In this document: in pieces, positions 9,627 to 17,618 of the stretch
Position numbering within the stretch: the stretch's first letter is position 1
How the letters are laid out: every line of letters starts with the position of its first letter
Assembly: GCF_018304965.1 (NCBI RefSeq)
Contig: NZ_JAGQED010000007.1
Coordinates: 62,001 to 126,000, forward strand
Length of the DNA: 64,000 bases
DNA from: Collimonas antrihumi
Lineage (GTDB): Bacteria; Pseudomonadota; Gammaproteobacteria; Burkholderiales; Burkholderiaceae_D
Reading direction: 5' to 3'
Position numbers and translations under genes: made by a program
The notes under the pieces: model-generated
What the model saw: only the letters and a program-made list of their open reading frames with translations
Database searches by the model: none
Told to the model about the DNA's origin: nothing

Positions 9627-10805
9627 ATGCCTTTGGATCATCCTGCCGTTGCCCGCGCCGTGGTGCGCCAACTTGAAGCTTCGCGTATCCGCGAGGTCGC
9701 CAACGTCGGGATGGGCCGCGACGATGTATTGCCGTTCTGGTTCGGTGAGCCGGATCAGGTGACCCCGAGTTTCATTCGCGACGCGGCCAAGGCCGGGCTC
9801 GATGACGGTGACACGTTCTACACCCACAACTATGGCATCCCGCCTTTGCGCGCTGCTATTGCCAGTTATTTATCTGCTCTGCATCAACCGGTAGACGCCA
9901 GCAGGATAGCGGTTACTTCCTCCGGCGTATCGGCGTTGATGGTGTTGTCGCAGCTGATTATCAACCCCGGAGACCGGGTGGTGGCGGTAACGCCGCTGTG
10001 GCCGAACGTTGCCGAAATCCCGAAGATCCTCGGCGCCGAAGTCGTGCGGGTGGCCCTGCAGTTCGGCCAGACCTGGGAACTCGATCTGCAGCAATTGCTG
10101 GACGCCTTGACGCCGGACACCCGCGCAGTCTTGCTGAATTCGCCGAATAATCCGACCGGCTGGGTCATGCCGCGCGAGCAGCAGGAAATCGTCCTGGCGC
10201 ACTGCCGCCGGCACGGCATCTGGATTGTTGCCGACGATGTCTATGAGCGGCTGGTGTATACCGAGCAGGCCGATGCGCCGCAGTGTGCGCCATCCTTCCT
10301 GGACATCGCCGCTGCCGACGACCGGCTGATTTCATCCAACAGTTTTTCCAAGTCCTGGCTGATGACCGGCTGGCGGCTTGGCTGGCTGGTGGCGCCGCCG
10401 ACGCTGATGACGGATATCGGCAAGCTGATCGAGTACAACACTTCTTGCGCGCCGGGGTTCATACAACGCGCCGGCGTCGTCGCCATCGAGCGGGGCGATG
10501 AAATCATCGGCAGCACGGTGGCCCGTTATCGTGCAGCGCGCGACTTCCTGTATCAGCGCTTGAACGCCTTGCCGGGGATTACTGCGCCACGGCCCAAGGG
10601 CGCGATGTACCTGTTCTTCCGCGTCGACGGCGTCGACGATAGCCTGGAGTTGTGCAAGCAACTGGTGCGCGATGCCGGACTGGGCCTGGCGCCGGGCAAT
10701 GCCTTCGGTCCTGAAGGCGAGGGCTATGTGCGCTGGTGTTTTGCCAGTTCCCTGGAACGTCTGGAAGATGGCGTGCAGCGCCTGGAACGCTATCTGTCGG
10801 CCTGA
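9627..10805 (+). CDS. Pyridoxal-phosphate-dependent aminotransferase, class I/II
   Basis: A 392-residue fold-type-I PLP enzyme. The substrate-loop region contains FWFGEPDQVTPSFIRDAA, PNNPTGWVMP is the conserved NPTG block, VADDVYERLVY carries the cofactor-contacting Asp and Tyr, and SNSFSKSWLMTGWRLGWL contains the Schiff-base lysine. A family Arg sits near the C-terminus (GYVRWCFA). The open frame extends back into the repeat at 9456-9576, so the ATG at 9627 was chosen. Specificity (aspartate, alanine or other) cannot be settled from sequence. Confidence 0.9.
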   Translation: MPLDHPAVARAVVRQLEASRIREVANVGMGRDDVLPFWFGEPDQVTPSFIRDAAKAGLDDGDTFYTHNYGIPPLRAAIASYLSALHQPVDASRIAVTSSGVSALMVLSQLIINPGDRVVAVTPLWPNVAEIPKILGAEVVRVALQFGQTWELDLQQLLDALTPDTRAVLLNSPNNPTGWVMPREQQEIVLAHCRRHGIWIVADDVYERLVYTEQADAPQCAPSFLDIAAADDRLISSNSFSKSWLMTGWRLGWLVAPPTLMTDIGKLIEYNTSCAPGFIQRAGVVAIERGDEIIGSTVARYRAARDFLYQRLNALPGITAPRPKGAMYLFFRVDGVDDSLELCKQLVRDAGLGLAPGNAFGPEGEGYVRWCFASSLERLEDGVQRLERYLSA

Positions 10806-10890
10806 TTACACCCGGCTTAAAGATCAAAAATTTATCCAAATGAGCCTCCCGGACAGTTTTATTATCGTTTTATTAAGCAATGCGGCGACC

Positions 10891-10920
10891 TTGAATTTTC
10901 CCCGGATCTGGTGCTATCAT
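10891..10920 (+). promoter_or_regulatory. Sigma70 promoter of the rbs operon
   Basis: TTGAAT (10891-10896) and TATCAT (10915-10920) are separated by 18 bases. The predicted transcription start falls at about 10927, at the edge of the LacI-type operator, which fits repression by RbsR. Confidence 0.7.
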
Positions 10921-10926
10921 CAAAAA

Positions 10927-10948
10927 AACGCGCAAACGTTTGCGCGTT
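10927..10948. promoter_or_regulatory. LacI-family operator, probable RbsR site
   Basis: A perfect 22-bp palindrome centred on GCAAACGTTTGC. The central CAAACGTTTG form is the classical operator of the RbsR/PurR branch of LacI-type repressors. It lies directly after the -10 box of the rbs promoter, and a LacI-type gene is encoded within the operon. Confidence 0.85.
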
Positions 10949-11005
10949 CCAAATGATGGCATGCCGATCCGAACGGATATGCCGTCCGACAACGCGTTTA
11001 ATAAC

Positions 11006-11044
11006 CGCAGTTAATAAACGCAGTTAATAAACGCAGTTAATAAA
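11006..11044 (+). repeat. Three perfect tandem copies of a 13-bp unit in the rbsB leader
   Basis: The unit cgcagttaataaa is repeated three times without mismatch at 11006-11018, 11019-11031 and 11032-11044, ending 19 bases before the rbsB start codon and just upstream of its GGAG ribosome site. Confidence 0.9.
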
Positions 11045-11063
11045 AACTCTCTGGAGACTGTCG

Positions 11064-12020
11064 ATGAATACCCGTATCCGCCTCAAGCTGATTGCTGCCA
11101 CCGTTCTCGTCTGTGCATTGCCTTCTCTGCCTGCCATGGCGCAGACCGCAGCCAAACCTAAAGTGGCACTGGTGATGAAATCGCTGGCCAATGAATTTTT
11201 CCTGACCATGGAAAACGGCGCCAAAGAACATCAAAAAGCCCACGCCGCGCAATATGACCTGATTGCCAACGGCATCAAGGACGAACAAGACACCTCGAAC
11301 CAGATCAAGATCGTCGAGCAGATGATCGTTTCCAAGGTCAACGGCCTGGTGATCGCTCCCGCCGATTCGAAAGCACTGGTGCCTGTCATCAAGAAAGCTA
11401 TCGACGCCGGCATCATCGTTGTGAACATCGACAACAAGCTGGATGACGCCGCGCTGAAGGAAAAAGGCATCACGGTGCCGTTCGTCGGTCCGGATAACCG
11501 CAAGGGCGCCAAGCTGGTCGGCGACTACCTGGCCAAGCAGATCAAGCGCGGCGACAAGGTCGGCATCATCGAAGGCGTGTCCACGACCATCAATGCACAG
11601 CAACGCACGCTGGGCTTCCAGGACGCCATGAGCGCAGTTGGCGCGAATGTGGTTGGCGTGCAATCCGGCCAATGGGAAATGGCGCCGGGGAACCAGATTG
11701 CGGCCGCCATGCTGAATGCGCATCCGGATATCAAGGCATTGCTGGCTGGTAACGACAACATGGCCCTGGGCGCGGTTGCTGCGGTCAAGGCTGCCGGCAA
11801 GACCGGCAAAGTGCTGGTGGTTGGCTACGACAACATCAACGCCATCAAGCCGATGCTGAAAGATGGCCGCGTGCTGGCGACAGCCGATCAGTTTGCTTCG
11901 CAACAAGCGGTGTTCGGCATCGAGACGGTATTGAAGGCGATTACCGACAAGAAAGCCCAGAACACGCTCGGCGGCACTGTTGAAACCAAGGTCGCGCTGG
12001 TGACGAAAGACAGCAAGTAA
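11064..12020 (+). CDS. rbsB: Ribose ABC transporter, periplasmic binding protein
   Basis: A 318-residue periplasmic sugar-binding protein (peripla_BP_4/RbsB class). The Sec signal peptide ends near AMAQTAA, residues 22-28. The mature part opens KVALVMKSLANEFFLTM, the first strand-helix of the fold, and continues with the DSKALVPVIKKAIDAGI and GNDNMALGAVAAVKAAG blocks. Ribose specificity is inferred from rbsD, rbsK and an RbsR-type regulator in the same operon. GGAG eight bases before the ATG supports the start. First gene after the promoter/operator. Confidence 0.93.
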   Translation: MNTRIRLKLIAATVLVCALPSLPAMAQTAAKPKVALVMKSLANEFFLTMENGAKEHQKAHAAQYDLIANGIKDEQDTSNQIKIVEQMIVSKVNGLVIAPADSKALVPVIKKAIDAGIIVVNIDNKLDDAALKEKGITVPFVGPDNRKGAKLVGDYLAKQIKRGDKVGIIEGVSTTINAQQRTLGFQDAMSAVGANVVGVQSGQWEMAPGNQIAAAMLNAHPDIKALLAGNDNMALGAVAAVKAAGKTGKVLVVGYDNINAIKPMLKDGRVLATADQFASQQAVFGIETVLKAITDKKAQNTLGGTVETKVALVTKDSK

Positions 12021-12042
12021 TTAACGTAACTGCGCAACGTAA

Positions 12043-12102
12043 TTGCGGGACAGGGTCAAGGAGCCGCCAAGCCAAGCGTGTGGCGGATCACCCTGTCCCC
12101 AA
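12043..12102. repeat. Short palindromic repeat, TTGCGGGACA family (copy 2)
   Basis: Left end ttgcgggacagggtcaagga and right end ggatcaccctgtccccaa are imperfect inverted repeats, and an inner pair (gagccgcca / tggcgg) extends the hairpin. It lies between rbsB and rbsA and could separate expression of binding protein and ATPase. Related copies are at 2591 and 41637. Confidence 0.7.
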
Positions 12103-12137
12103 TCAGCTTAAGTAAAGCTGTCATGGTGGAGGACAGA

Positions 12138-13745
12138 ATGTCCAACGAATTCATTGCGGCGCACCAGTCTGAGGTGCGTGCCGCTGCATCTGCAGTTCCC
12201 TTATTAAGCTTGACCGGAATTGGCAAGACCTACGTCGAACCGGTATTGAGCGATGTCTCAATCAGCATCAGCCCGGGTCAGATACTGGCCCTGACCGGTG
12301 AAAACGGCGCAGGCAAAAGCACGCTGTCGAAAATCGTCTGCGGCCTGGTAGATGCAACCACGGGCAGCATGCTGCTTGACGGCCAGAATTATCAACCGGA
12401 TTCGCGTAAAGAAGCCGAGCATCTCGGCATCCGCATGGTGATGCAGGAACTGAACCTGATTCCAACCCTGAGCATTGCCGAAAACCTGTACTTCAACCAG
12501 CTGCCGCATCGCTTCGGCTGGATCGACAAGACCGCGCTGGCGCAGGCTACGCGAGTCCAGATGGCGGCGGTAGGCATGGCCGATATCGATCCCTGGACGC
12601 CTGTCGGCGAGCTGGGCGTGGGTCATCAGCAAATGGTGGAGATTGCGCGCAACCTGATCGGTAGCTGCCGCTTGCTGGTACTCGACGAACCTACCGCCAT
12701 GCTGACCAACCGCGAGGTCGAATTACTGTTCACGCAGATTGCGCGACTGCAGTCGGAAGGCGTCGCCATCATCTATATCTCGCATCGGCTGGAAGAGTTG
12801 AAGCGGGTTGCCGACCGCATCGCCGTATTGCGCGATGGCCAGCTGGTATGCGACGACGCTATCGGCGGCTACAGCACAGACGCGCTGGTGCAACTGATGG
12901 TCGGCCGCACTGCGGAAGCCGAGCTGGATCTTGGCCATCGCACTATCGGTGCACCCTTGTTGCGCGTGCGCGATATCGGCCGCGGCGCGGTGGTAGCACC
13001 TACCTCATTCGATTTGCGTGCCGGTGAAATTCTCGGTGTTGCCGGCTTGATCGGCTCTGGCCGTACCGAATTGCTGCGCCTGGTTTTCGGTGCGGATCGC
13101 GCCGATCAGGGTGAAGTATTCATCGGCGATCAAACGCAAGCGGCGAAAATTTCATCACCGAAAGAAGCCATCGCAGCCGGCATCGCCATGATCACCGAAG
13201 ACCGCAAGAGCCAGGGCTTGCTGCTGTCGCAATCGATCGGACTCAACACCACGTTGGCCAAGTTGTCTTCCGTCAGCAAGCTCGGAGTGCTGGATCAACA
13301 GGCGGAAGCCGAGGTCGCCGACGATTACATCAAGCGCTTGCGGATCCGCTCGCGCAACGGCCTGCAGGCGGCGGGAGAACTTTCCGGCGGTAACCAGCAG
13401 AAGGTGGTTATCGCGCGCTGGCTATATCGCGATTGCCCGATCATGCTGTTCGACGAGCCGACCCGAGGCATCGACATCGGCGCCAAGTTCGATATCTACA
13501 AATTGCTGGCCGAATTGTCGCGGCAAGGCAAGGGGCTGTTGATCGTTTCCAGCGACCTGCGCGAACTGATGCTGATTTGCGATCGCATCGCAGTGATGAG
13601 CGCCGGCAAGCTGGTCGACACCTTCGAGCGTGGCGAATGGAGCCAGGAGAAGATTCTGGCGGCGGCGTTCAGCGGCTATGTGAATGGCAATGGAAACGGC
13701 AGCGGCAGCACTCCTGCAGATTCGACAACCGCGCAAACCGCCTGA
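12138..13745 (+). CDS. rbsA: Ribose ABC transporter, double ATP-binding subunit
   Basis: A 535-residue sugar-import ATPase with two fused nucleotide-binding domains, as usual for RbsA/MglA. The first has Walker A GENGAGKST (54-62), a degenerate signature region GVGHQQMVEIAR and Walker B LLVLDEPTAM. The second has a reduced P-loop (GLIGSGRTE), LSGGNQQKVVIARWL and MLFDEPTRGID. The ATG at 12138 is preceded by GGAGGA five bases away; an upstream in-frame ATG at 12123 overlaps that site and is unlikely. The tail (NGNGNGSGSTPAD...) is low complexity. Confidence 0.94.
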   Translation: MSNEFIAAHQSEVRAAASAVPLLSLTGIGKTYVEPVLSDVSISISPGQILALTGENGAGKSTLSKIVCGLVDATTGSMLLDGQNYQPDSRKEAEHLGIRMVMQELNLIPTLSIAENLYFNQLPHRFGWIDKTALAQATRVQMAAVGMADIDPWTPVGELGVGHQQMVEIARNLIGSCRLLVLDEPTAMLTNREVELLFTQIARLQSEGVAIIYISHRLEELKRVADRIAVLRDGQLVCDDAIGGYSTDALVQLMVGRTAEAELDLGHRTIGAPLLRVRDIGRGAVVAPTSFDLRAGEILGVAGLIGSGRTELLRLVFGADRADQGEVFIGDQTQAAKISSPKEAIAAGIAMITEDRKSQGLLLSQSIGLNTTLAKLSSVSKLGVLDQQAEAEVADDYIKRLRIRSRNGLQAAGELSGGNQQKVVIARWLYRDCPIMLFDEPTRGIDIGAKFDIYKLLAELSRQGKGLLIVSSDLRELMLICDRIAVMSAGKLVDTFERGEWSQEKILAAAFSGYVNGNGNGSGSTPADSTTAQTA

Positions 13746-13788
13746 AGCGCACAGCAATAGCGCGCCGCAATCAACATAATAGAAAATC

Positions 13789-14754
13789 ATGACAACTCTC
13801 TCTTTTACCCGAAGCATGTCCGGCCTGAAGAATTACCTGGGCCTGATCGGCGCGCTGCTTGCGATGTGCGTGCTGTTCTCTTTCTTAAGTGAAAATTTCC
13901 TGACCGCTGCCACGTTTACTACTTTGTCGAACGACATTCCGACGCTGGTGGTGATGGCGGTCGGCATGACCTTTGTATTGATCATCGGCGGTATCGATCT
14001 TTCGGTTGGTTCAGTGATGGCGCTGGCGGCTTCGGTGCTGTCGATGGCAATGGTGCGCTGGGGCTGGCCTTTGTTTGCAGCCGCTGTGCTGGGCGTGTTC
14101 GTGGCCAGCCTTTGCGGCATGGTGACCGGTTTGATTTCGGTCGGCTGGCGGATTCCTTCGTTCATCGTCTCGCTGGGTGTGCTGGAAATGGCGCGCGGCC
14201 TGGCTTATCAGGTCACCAATTCGCGCACTGAATATATCGGTAGCGCAGTGGACGGTATCAGCTCGCCGATCTTGTTCGGCATGTCGCCGGCCTTCCTGTC
14301 GGCCATCGTGATCGTCATCGTTGGTCATCTGGTATTGACCAAGACCGTACTGGGACGCCACTGGATCGGCATCGGCACCAATGAGGAAGCGGTGCGTTTG
14401 TCTGGGATCAATCCACGTCCTAGCAAGGTGCTGGTGTTCGCACTGATGGGTTTGCTGGCTGGCGTTGGCGCGCTGTTCCAGGTGTCGCGGCTGGAAGCGG
14501 CCGATCCGAATGGCGGCGTCGGCATGGAGCTGCAAGTGATCGCGGCGGTGGTGATCGGCGGCACCAGCCTGATGGGCGGGCGTGGCTCGGTGATCAGCAC
14601 TTTCATCGGGGTCTTGATTATCTCTGTGCTGGAAGCGGGGCTGGCGCAAGTCGGCGTCAGCGAGCCGATGAAACGCATCATCACCGGACTGGTAATTGTT
14701 GCAGCGGTGGTACTGGATACTTATCGCCGCCGCGGTGAGCGTTCTACGCACTAA
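13789..14754 (+). CDS. rbsC: Ribose ABC transporter, permease subunit
   Basis: A 321-residue inner-membrane permease with roughly eight to ten hydrophobic segments. Family blocks are VVMAVGMTFVLIIGGIDLSV (first third), IPSFIVSLGVLEMARG, and the cytoplasmic coupling region GTNEEAVRLSGINP, with GGTSLMGGRGSVIST near the end. It forms the membrane channel with RbsA and receives ribose from RbsB. It begins 43 bases after rbsA. Confidence 0.94.
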   Translation: MTTLSFTRSMSGLKNYLGLIGALLAMCVLFSFLSENFLTAATFTTLSNDIPTLVVMAVGMTFVLIIGGIDLSVGSVMALAASVLSMAMVRWGWPLFAAAVLGVFVASLCGMVTGLISVGWRIPSFIVSLGVLEMARGLAYQVTNSRTEYIGSAVDGISSPILFGMSPAFLSAIVIVIVGHLVLTKTVLGRHWIGIGTNEEAVRLSGINPRPSKVLVFALMGLLAGVGALFQVSRLEAADPNGGVGMELQVIAAVVIGGTSLMGGRGSVISTFIGVLIISVLEAGLAQVGVSEPMKRIITGLVIVAAVVLDTYRRRGERSTH

Positions 14755-14809
14755 TCCAACCATAAGTTATGTAAGCTACGGCTCCGCAATCAGCTATTGA
14801 GTAAATAAT

Positions 14810-15802
14810 ATGGCAACCATCAAGGATGTGGCGCGCACGGCCGGAGTCTCATACACCACGGTTTCGCACGTCCTGAACCAGACCCGCCCGGTCAGCGACG
14901 ATGCCCGCGCGCGGGTGCTGGCGGCGGTGGAGTCGCTGGCCTACGTGCCGAGCGCGCTGGCGCGGTCTTTGAAAAGCAAGGCCACCGGCAGCATCGGCCT
15001 GATTATCCCGAACAACACCAATCCGTATTTTTCCGAAGTGGCGCGCGGTATCGAAGACAGTTGTTATGCCGCCGGCTACAGCGTCATCTTGTGCAATTCC
15101 GATGACGATCCAGCCAAGCAGCGCGACTATCTGAACGTGCTGCTGACCAAGCGTTGCGATGGCCTGATCGTGGCTACGCTGGCGCAAACCGATGGCGAAC
15201 TGCTGCGCAAGATGAAGGTGCCGACCGTGCTGCTGGATCGTGCGCCGAAAGACATGGCGATCGATCTGGTGGCGGTCGACAATGCGGCCGGTGGTGCGTT
15301 GGCGGCTGCGCATCTGCTGAGTTTGGGGCGCCGCCGCATCGCTTGTATCGGCGGCCCGCAAGACATCGCTATTTCCCGTGAGCGGATTGGCGGCTTGCGC
15401 CAGACTATGCTGGCTGCAGGAGTCGAACTTTCGGAGTCATTACTGGCCTACGCCGATTTCACCAGCGCCGGCGGTTATCTGGCGGCACGCAGCCTGCTGG
15501 CATTGCCGCAAGCACCGGATGCGATTTTCTGCTGTAACGATCTGATGGCGATCGGTGCTTTGCGTGCTGCGGCGGAGCGCGGCATCGCGGTGCCTGACGC
15601 GCTGGCGGTGGTGGGTTTCGATGATATCGACCTGGCGCAGTTTGTCCATCCGACCTTGACCAGTGTGGCGCAGAATACACGCAGGCTGGGACAAATTACC
15701 GCCGAATGCCTGCTGCAGCGGATTGCAACGCCAGACCGTCCCTTGCAACGGATTTCGATCGCTCCAGAACTGCACATCCGCGACTCGACTGTAAAGTCGT
15801 GA
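14810..15802 (+). CDS. rbsR: LacI-family transcriptional regulator of ribose use
   Basis: A 330-residue repressor. The N-terminal LacI helix-turn-helix and hinge are clear (MATIKDVARTAGVSYTTVSH, then VLNQTRPVSDDARARV and the hinge helix with PSALARSL). A periplasmic-binding-protein-like effector domain follows (GLIIPNNTNPYFSEVARGIE; FDDIDLAQFVHPTLTSVAQN). Location inside the rbs operon and the CAAACGTTTG operator upstream of rbsB support a ribose-responsive autoregulated repressor. No good Shine-Dalgarno is visible. Confidence 0.92.
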   Translation: MATIKDVARTAGVSYTTVSHVLNQTRPVSDDARARVLAAVESLAYVPSALARSLKSKATGSIGLIIPNNTNPYFSEVARGIEDSCYAAGYSVILCNSDDDPAKQRDYLNVLLTKRCDGLIVATLAQTDGELLRKMKVPTVLLDRAPKDMAIDLVAVDNAAGGALAAAHLLSLGRRRIACIGGPQDIAISRERIGGLRQTMLAAGVELSESLLAYADFTSAGGYLAARSLLALPQAPDAIFCCNDLMAIGALRAAAERGIAVPDALAVVGFDDIDLAQFVHPTLTSVAQNTRRLGQITAECLLQRIATPDRPLQRISIAPELHIRDSTVKS

Positions 15803-15841
15803 CAGCTTGAATTTTAGTCACCTTTATTTTTAAGAATACAC

Positions 15842-16762
15842 ATGATCGTCATCATCGGCAGTATCAACATGGACCTGGTGCTACGCGTGCCGCGCATGCC
15901 GCATCCCGGTGAAACCTTGTCCGGCGGCCGCTTCCAGACCATTTCCGGCGGCAAGGGCGCGAATCAGGCAGTCGCTTGCGCGCGCCTCAGCGCCGATAGC
16001 GTGAAGGTGGCGATGATCGCCTGTCTGGGCGACGATGCATTCGGCGTAGAACTGCGCGCCGCATTGCGCAACGACGGCATCGACGACAGCCATGTCAGCA
16101 CAATAGCAGGCGAAGCTTCAGGCGTGGCCTCGATCCTGGTCGATGCCAGTGGTCAGAACAGTATCGTGCTGGCCGCCGGCGCCAATGACGCGCTGAGCCC
16201 GGCTCATATCGACGCCGCACGCAATTTGATCGAACAGTCGCGTATCGTCGTGTTGCAGCTGGAAACGCCGCTTGCCACGGTGCGTCATGCAATCAAGCTG
16301 GCGCATGAACTCGGCAAGATCGTGGTATTGAATCCGGCGCCGGCGCCGACGCTGGCGTTGCCAGCCGATTTGCTGGCGCAAGTGGAATACTTGATTCCGA
16401 ACGAAATCGAGGCTGCCATGCTGGCCGGCTTGAGCGCCGCCAGCCTGGATAACGATGCTGCAATCGAAGCGGCGGTCGCAAAATTGCGCACTAATGGCAG
16501 CGCCAACGTGCTGGTCACGCTGGGTGAGAAGGGCGTCTATGCGGCGTTATCGTCCGGCTCCATCCATTTTGCCGCGCAGCCGACCAAGGCGCTCGATACT
16601 ACCGCCGCCGGTGATACCTTCATTGGCGGTTTTGTCGCCGCGCTGGCCGAAGGCCGCAGCGAAGCTGACGCCATCGCCTTCGGCCAACGCGCGGCAGCCT
16701 TGAGTGTGGCGCGCATCGGTGCGCAAACCTCGATTCCTTATCGTCACGAACTGGAAGCTTGA
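15842..16762 (+). CDS. rbsK: Ribokinase
   Basis: RbsK phosphorylates D-ribose to ribose 5-phosphate with ATP. The 306-residue PfkB-family protein has the N-terminal substrate motif [33 protein letters not shown], the NPAPAP segment, and the C-terminal anion-hole motif [17 protein letters not shown] with the catalytic Asp. It lies 39 bases after rbsR and one base before rbsD. Confidence 0.96.
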   Translation: MIVIIGSINMDLVLRVPRMPHPGETLSGGRFQTISGGKGANQAVACARLSADSVKVAMIACLGDDAFGVELRAALRNDGIDDSHVSTIAGEASGVASILVDASGQNSIVLAAGANDALSPAHIDAARNLIEQSRIVVLQLETPLATVRHAIKLAHELGKIVVLNPAPAPTLALPADLLAQVEYLIPNEIEAAMLAGLSAASLDNDAAIEAAVAKLRTNGSANVLVTLGEKGVYAALSSGSIHFAAQPTKALDTTAAGDTFIGGFVAALAEGRSEADAIAFGQRAAALSVARIGAQTSIPYRHELEA

Positions 16763-16763
16763 G

Positions 16764-17156
16764 ATGAAAAAAAGCCCGCTATTGAATATCGCTCTGTCGC
16801 AACTGATTGCATCGCTCGGCCACGGCGAAAGTATCGTGATAGGCGATGCCGGTTTGCCGGTGCCGCCCGGCGTGCCGCTGATCGATCTGGCGTTGACGCG
16901 CGGGGTGCCCGGCTTCATCGTGACCTTGCAAACGGTATTGACTGAAATGCAGGTTGAACATCATGTGCTGGCCGACGAGTTGCCGCTGCACAGCCCGCAA
17001 CTGGCGCAACAGATCGACGCACTTGGTCTCGCCGACAAACGCACGTTGTCGCATGCCGATTTCAAGCGTATGACGCAGAGCGCCAAAGCCGTTATCCGCA
17101 CCGGCGAGTTCACGCCTTACGCCAACATCATCCTGGTGGCTGGCGTGGTCTTTTGA
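16764..17156 (+). CDS. rbsD: D-ribose pyranase
   Basis: A 130-residue RbsD/FucU-family mutarotase that converts beta-pyranose to beta-furanose ribose, the form used by ribokinase. Diagnostic blocks are [21 protein letters not shown] (first 35 residues, with the catalytic His) and the tail [18 protein letters not shown]. The ATG lies one base after the rbsK stop, so the two are probably coupled. Last gene of the rbs operon, unlike E. coli where rbsD is first. Confidence 0.95.
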   Translation: MKKSPLLNIALSQLIASLGHGESIVIGDAGLPVPPGVPLIDLALTRGVPGFIVTLQTVLTEMQVEHHVLADELPLHSPQLAQQIDALGLADKRTLSHADFKRMTQSAKAVIRTGEFTPYANIILVAGVVF

Positions 17157-17208
17157 GGAGATGATGGTCGTATGGCAGGTAAAATACAGGTACACTCTAA
17201 AAAAATGC

Positions 17209-17333
17209 CGTCATCTCCCGCGAACGCGAGGATCCAAATTACGATATTAAATGGCAAATAATATGGATTCCCGCGTGCGCGGGAATGACGGGGTCGCCTA
17301 GACGGGGTCGCCTAGACGGGGTCGGCTAGACGG
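17209..17333. repeat. REP/MITE-like palindromic element with 14-bp tandem tail (copy 2)
   Basis: The left arm cgtcatctcccgcgaacgcg and right arm tggattcccgcgtgcgcggg are inverted around an AT-rich centre. Three tandem copies of a 14-bp unit follow (ggtcgcctagacgg twice, ggtcggctagacgg once). Relative to the element at 565-687 it is inverted, and its right arm is uninterrupted. Confidence 0.75.
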
Positions 17334-17363
17334 AAAAGAGTTTATTTGATATCGCCAAAGCCC

Positions 17364-17618
17364 ATGAATATCTCAATGCCCGAACTGGAACAAGCGATTA
17401 ATTACTGGCGCCTGCAACGGCCTGCGGTAGGGGAAGAATGCGCATTGTCACCCGAGGTCAATGCGCTGGCCGACGTATATGCGTTGATGATCATCAATCA
17501 CAGCAGCAGCGTCGCGCTGGCCTCCATGGGCAGCGTTGCGCAGCAACTGATCGGCGCGTGGCGCCAAACCATGCTGGATGTCAGCACCAGCAACGTTACC
17601 AACCAATCAATGGGCTAG
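17364..17618 (+). CDS. DUF3717 family small protein
   Basis: An 84-residue protein (90 if a TTG at 17346 is used). The pattern MPELEQAINYWRLQRP, then SPEVNALADVYALMI, is typical of DUF3717 proteins of Burkholderiales; their function is unknown. Neither start has a convincing Shine-Dalgarno. Its last 12 bases overlap the end of the convergent radical SAM gene. Confidence 0.72.
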   Translation: MNISMPELEQAINYWRLQRPAVGEECALSPEVNALADVYALMIINHSSSVALASMGSVAQQLIGAWRQTMLDVSTSNVTNQSMG

